In this document: one piece after another, positions 63,836 through 64,000 of the stretch
How positions within the stretch are numbered: the first letter of the stretch is position 1
Layout: each line of letters opens with the position of its first letter
Assembly: GCF_032337115.1 (NCBI RefSeq)
Contig: NZ_JAVXZY010000010.1
Coordinates: forward strand, 62,001-126,000
DNA: 64,000 bases
Reading direction: 5' to 3'
From: Roseateles_C aquae
Lineage (GTDB): Bacteria > Pseudomonadota > Gammaproteobacteria > Burkholderiales > Burkholderiaceae_C
Notes under the pieces: generated by a model
Database searches by the model: none
What the model was told of the DNA's origin: nothing
The model's input: only the letters and a program-made list of their open reading frames with translations
Program-made: the position numbers and the translations under genes

Positions 63836-64000
63836 ATGAACACCGAGCGCAAACCGATGAGCCTCCAGCGCCTGCTGGACATGCACGCCAATGGCGATCG
63901 CATCGCCATGCTGACCTGCTACGACGCCGCCTTCGCCAGCCTGCTCGACGAGGCCGGTGTCGACGTGCTGCTGGTCGGCGACTCGCTGGGCAATGTGCTG
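63836..64000 (+). CDS. panB: 3-methyl-2-oxobutanoate hydroxymethyltransferase, 5' part
   Basis: Only the first 55 codons lie in the window: MNTERKPMSLQRLLDMHANG, then RIAMLTCYDAAFASLLDEAG and DVLLVGDSLGNVL. This is the PanB N-terminus with the conserved Asp of CYDAAFA and Asp of VGDSLG, which bind the metal. The enzyme transfers a hydroxymethyl group to ketoisovalerate in pantothenate synthesis. The rest of the gene is beyond the right edge. Confidence 0.93.
   Translation, partial: MNTERKPMSLQRLLDMHANGDRIAMLTCYDAAFASLLDEAGVDVLLVGDSLGNVL

Overview
The window is about 64 kb of high-GC DNA, with GC-rich third codon positions and almost no non-coding space. It comes from a free-living betaproteobacterium, most likely Burkholderiales of the Roseateles/Pelomonas/Rubrivivax/Leptothrix type. 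That placement is an inference from protein flavour: a PutA without the RHH domain beside an Lrp regulator, ubiC/ubiA, PEP-CTERM secreted proteins, and OxyR with its two redox cysteines. I see no rRNA, tRNA, CRISPR array, integrase or transposase. The window cuts a PAS-GGDEF-EAL gene at the left edge and panB at the right edge.

Layout. 1-7.0 kb: truncated c-di-GMP gene, PAP2 phosphatase, a 58-aa small protein, and an Lrp regulator divergent from putA with a large palindrome between them. 7.0-20.4 kb: housekeeping and metabolism (nitroreductase, PEBP-like protein, AraC regulators, proC, a secreted hydrolase, ubiC, two tandem solute-binding proteins, ubiA, LysE and EamA exporters, YebC, and the selenouridine pair mnmH/selD). 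20.4-28.5 kb: an ECF sigma factor with a membrane partner, divergent from an exported TPR-CHAT protease homologue, an exported caspase-like protein and a lipoprotein, followed by an OmpA/DUF4892 protein. 28.6-40.2 kb: the most unusual stretch. A LysR regulator is divergent from a lysine-2,3-aminomutase-like radical SAM enzyme, a metallo-beta-lactamase-fold hydrolase, a 638-aa flavoprotein and an MFS carrier. GFA, cupin, a soluble two-component pair and a second MBL enzyme follow. 40.2-53.7 kb: a 1410-aa duplicated membrane protein, prfC, a PEP-CTERM protein, an M4 metalloprotease with an inserted PA domain, DUF1203, and a PstS-like protein with a barrel protein. 53.8-64 kb: DJ-1, OPT transporter, a 100-bp tandem repeat built from the dps tail, dps, a 34-aa membrane peptide, catalase, a LexA-boxed small gene, a PEP-CTERM metalloprotease with a structured leader, a PepSY-like protein, an Ada-like methyltransferase, oxyR and panB.

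How the parts fit. putA and proC both handle proline and its ring-closed intermediate. katA, dps and oxyR form a peroxide-defence neighbourhood, with alkylation repair and an SOS gene close by. The two best candidates for an undescribed system are the aminomutase/MBL/flavoprotein/MFS cluster (30.1-35.5 kb), which looks like a small pathway making or processing a beta-amino acid, and the sigma/CHAT/caspase locus (20.4-27.3 kb), which looks like an envelope-located, sigma-controlled protease module.
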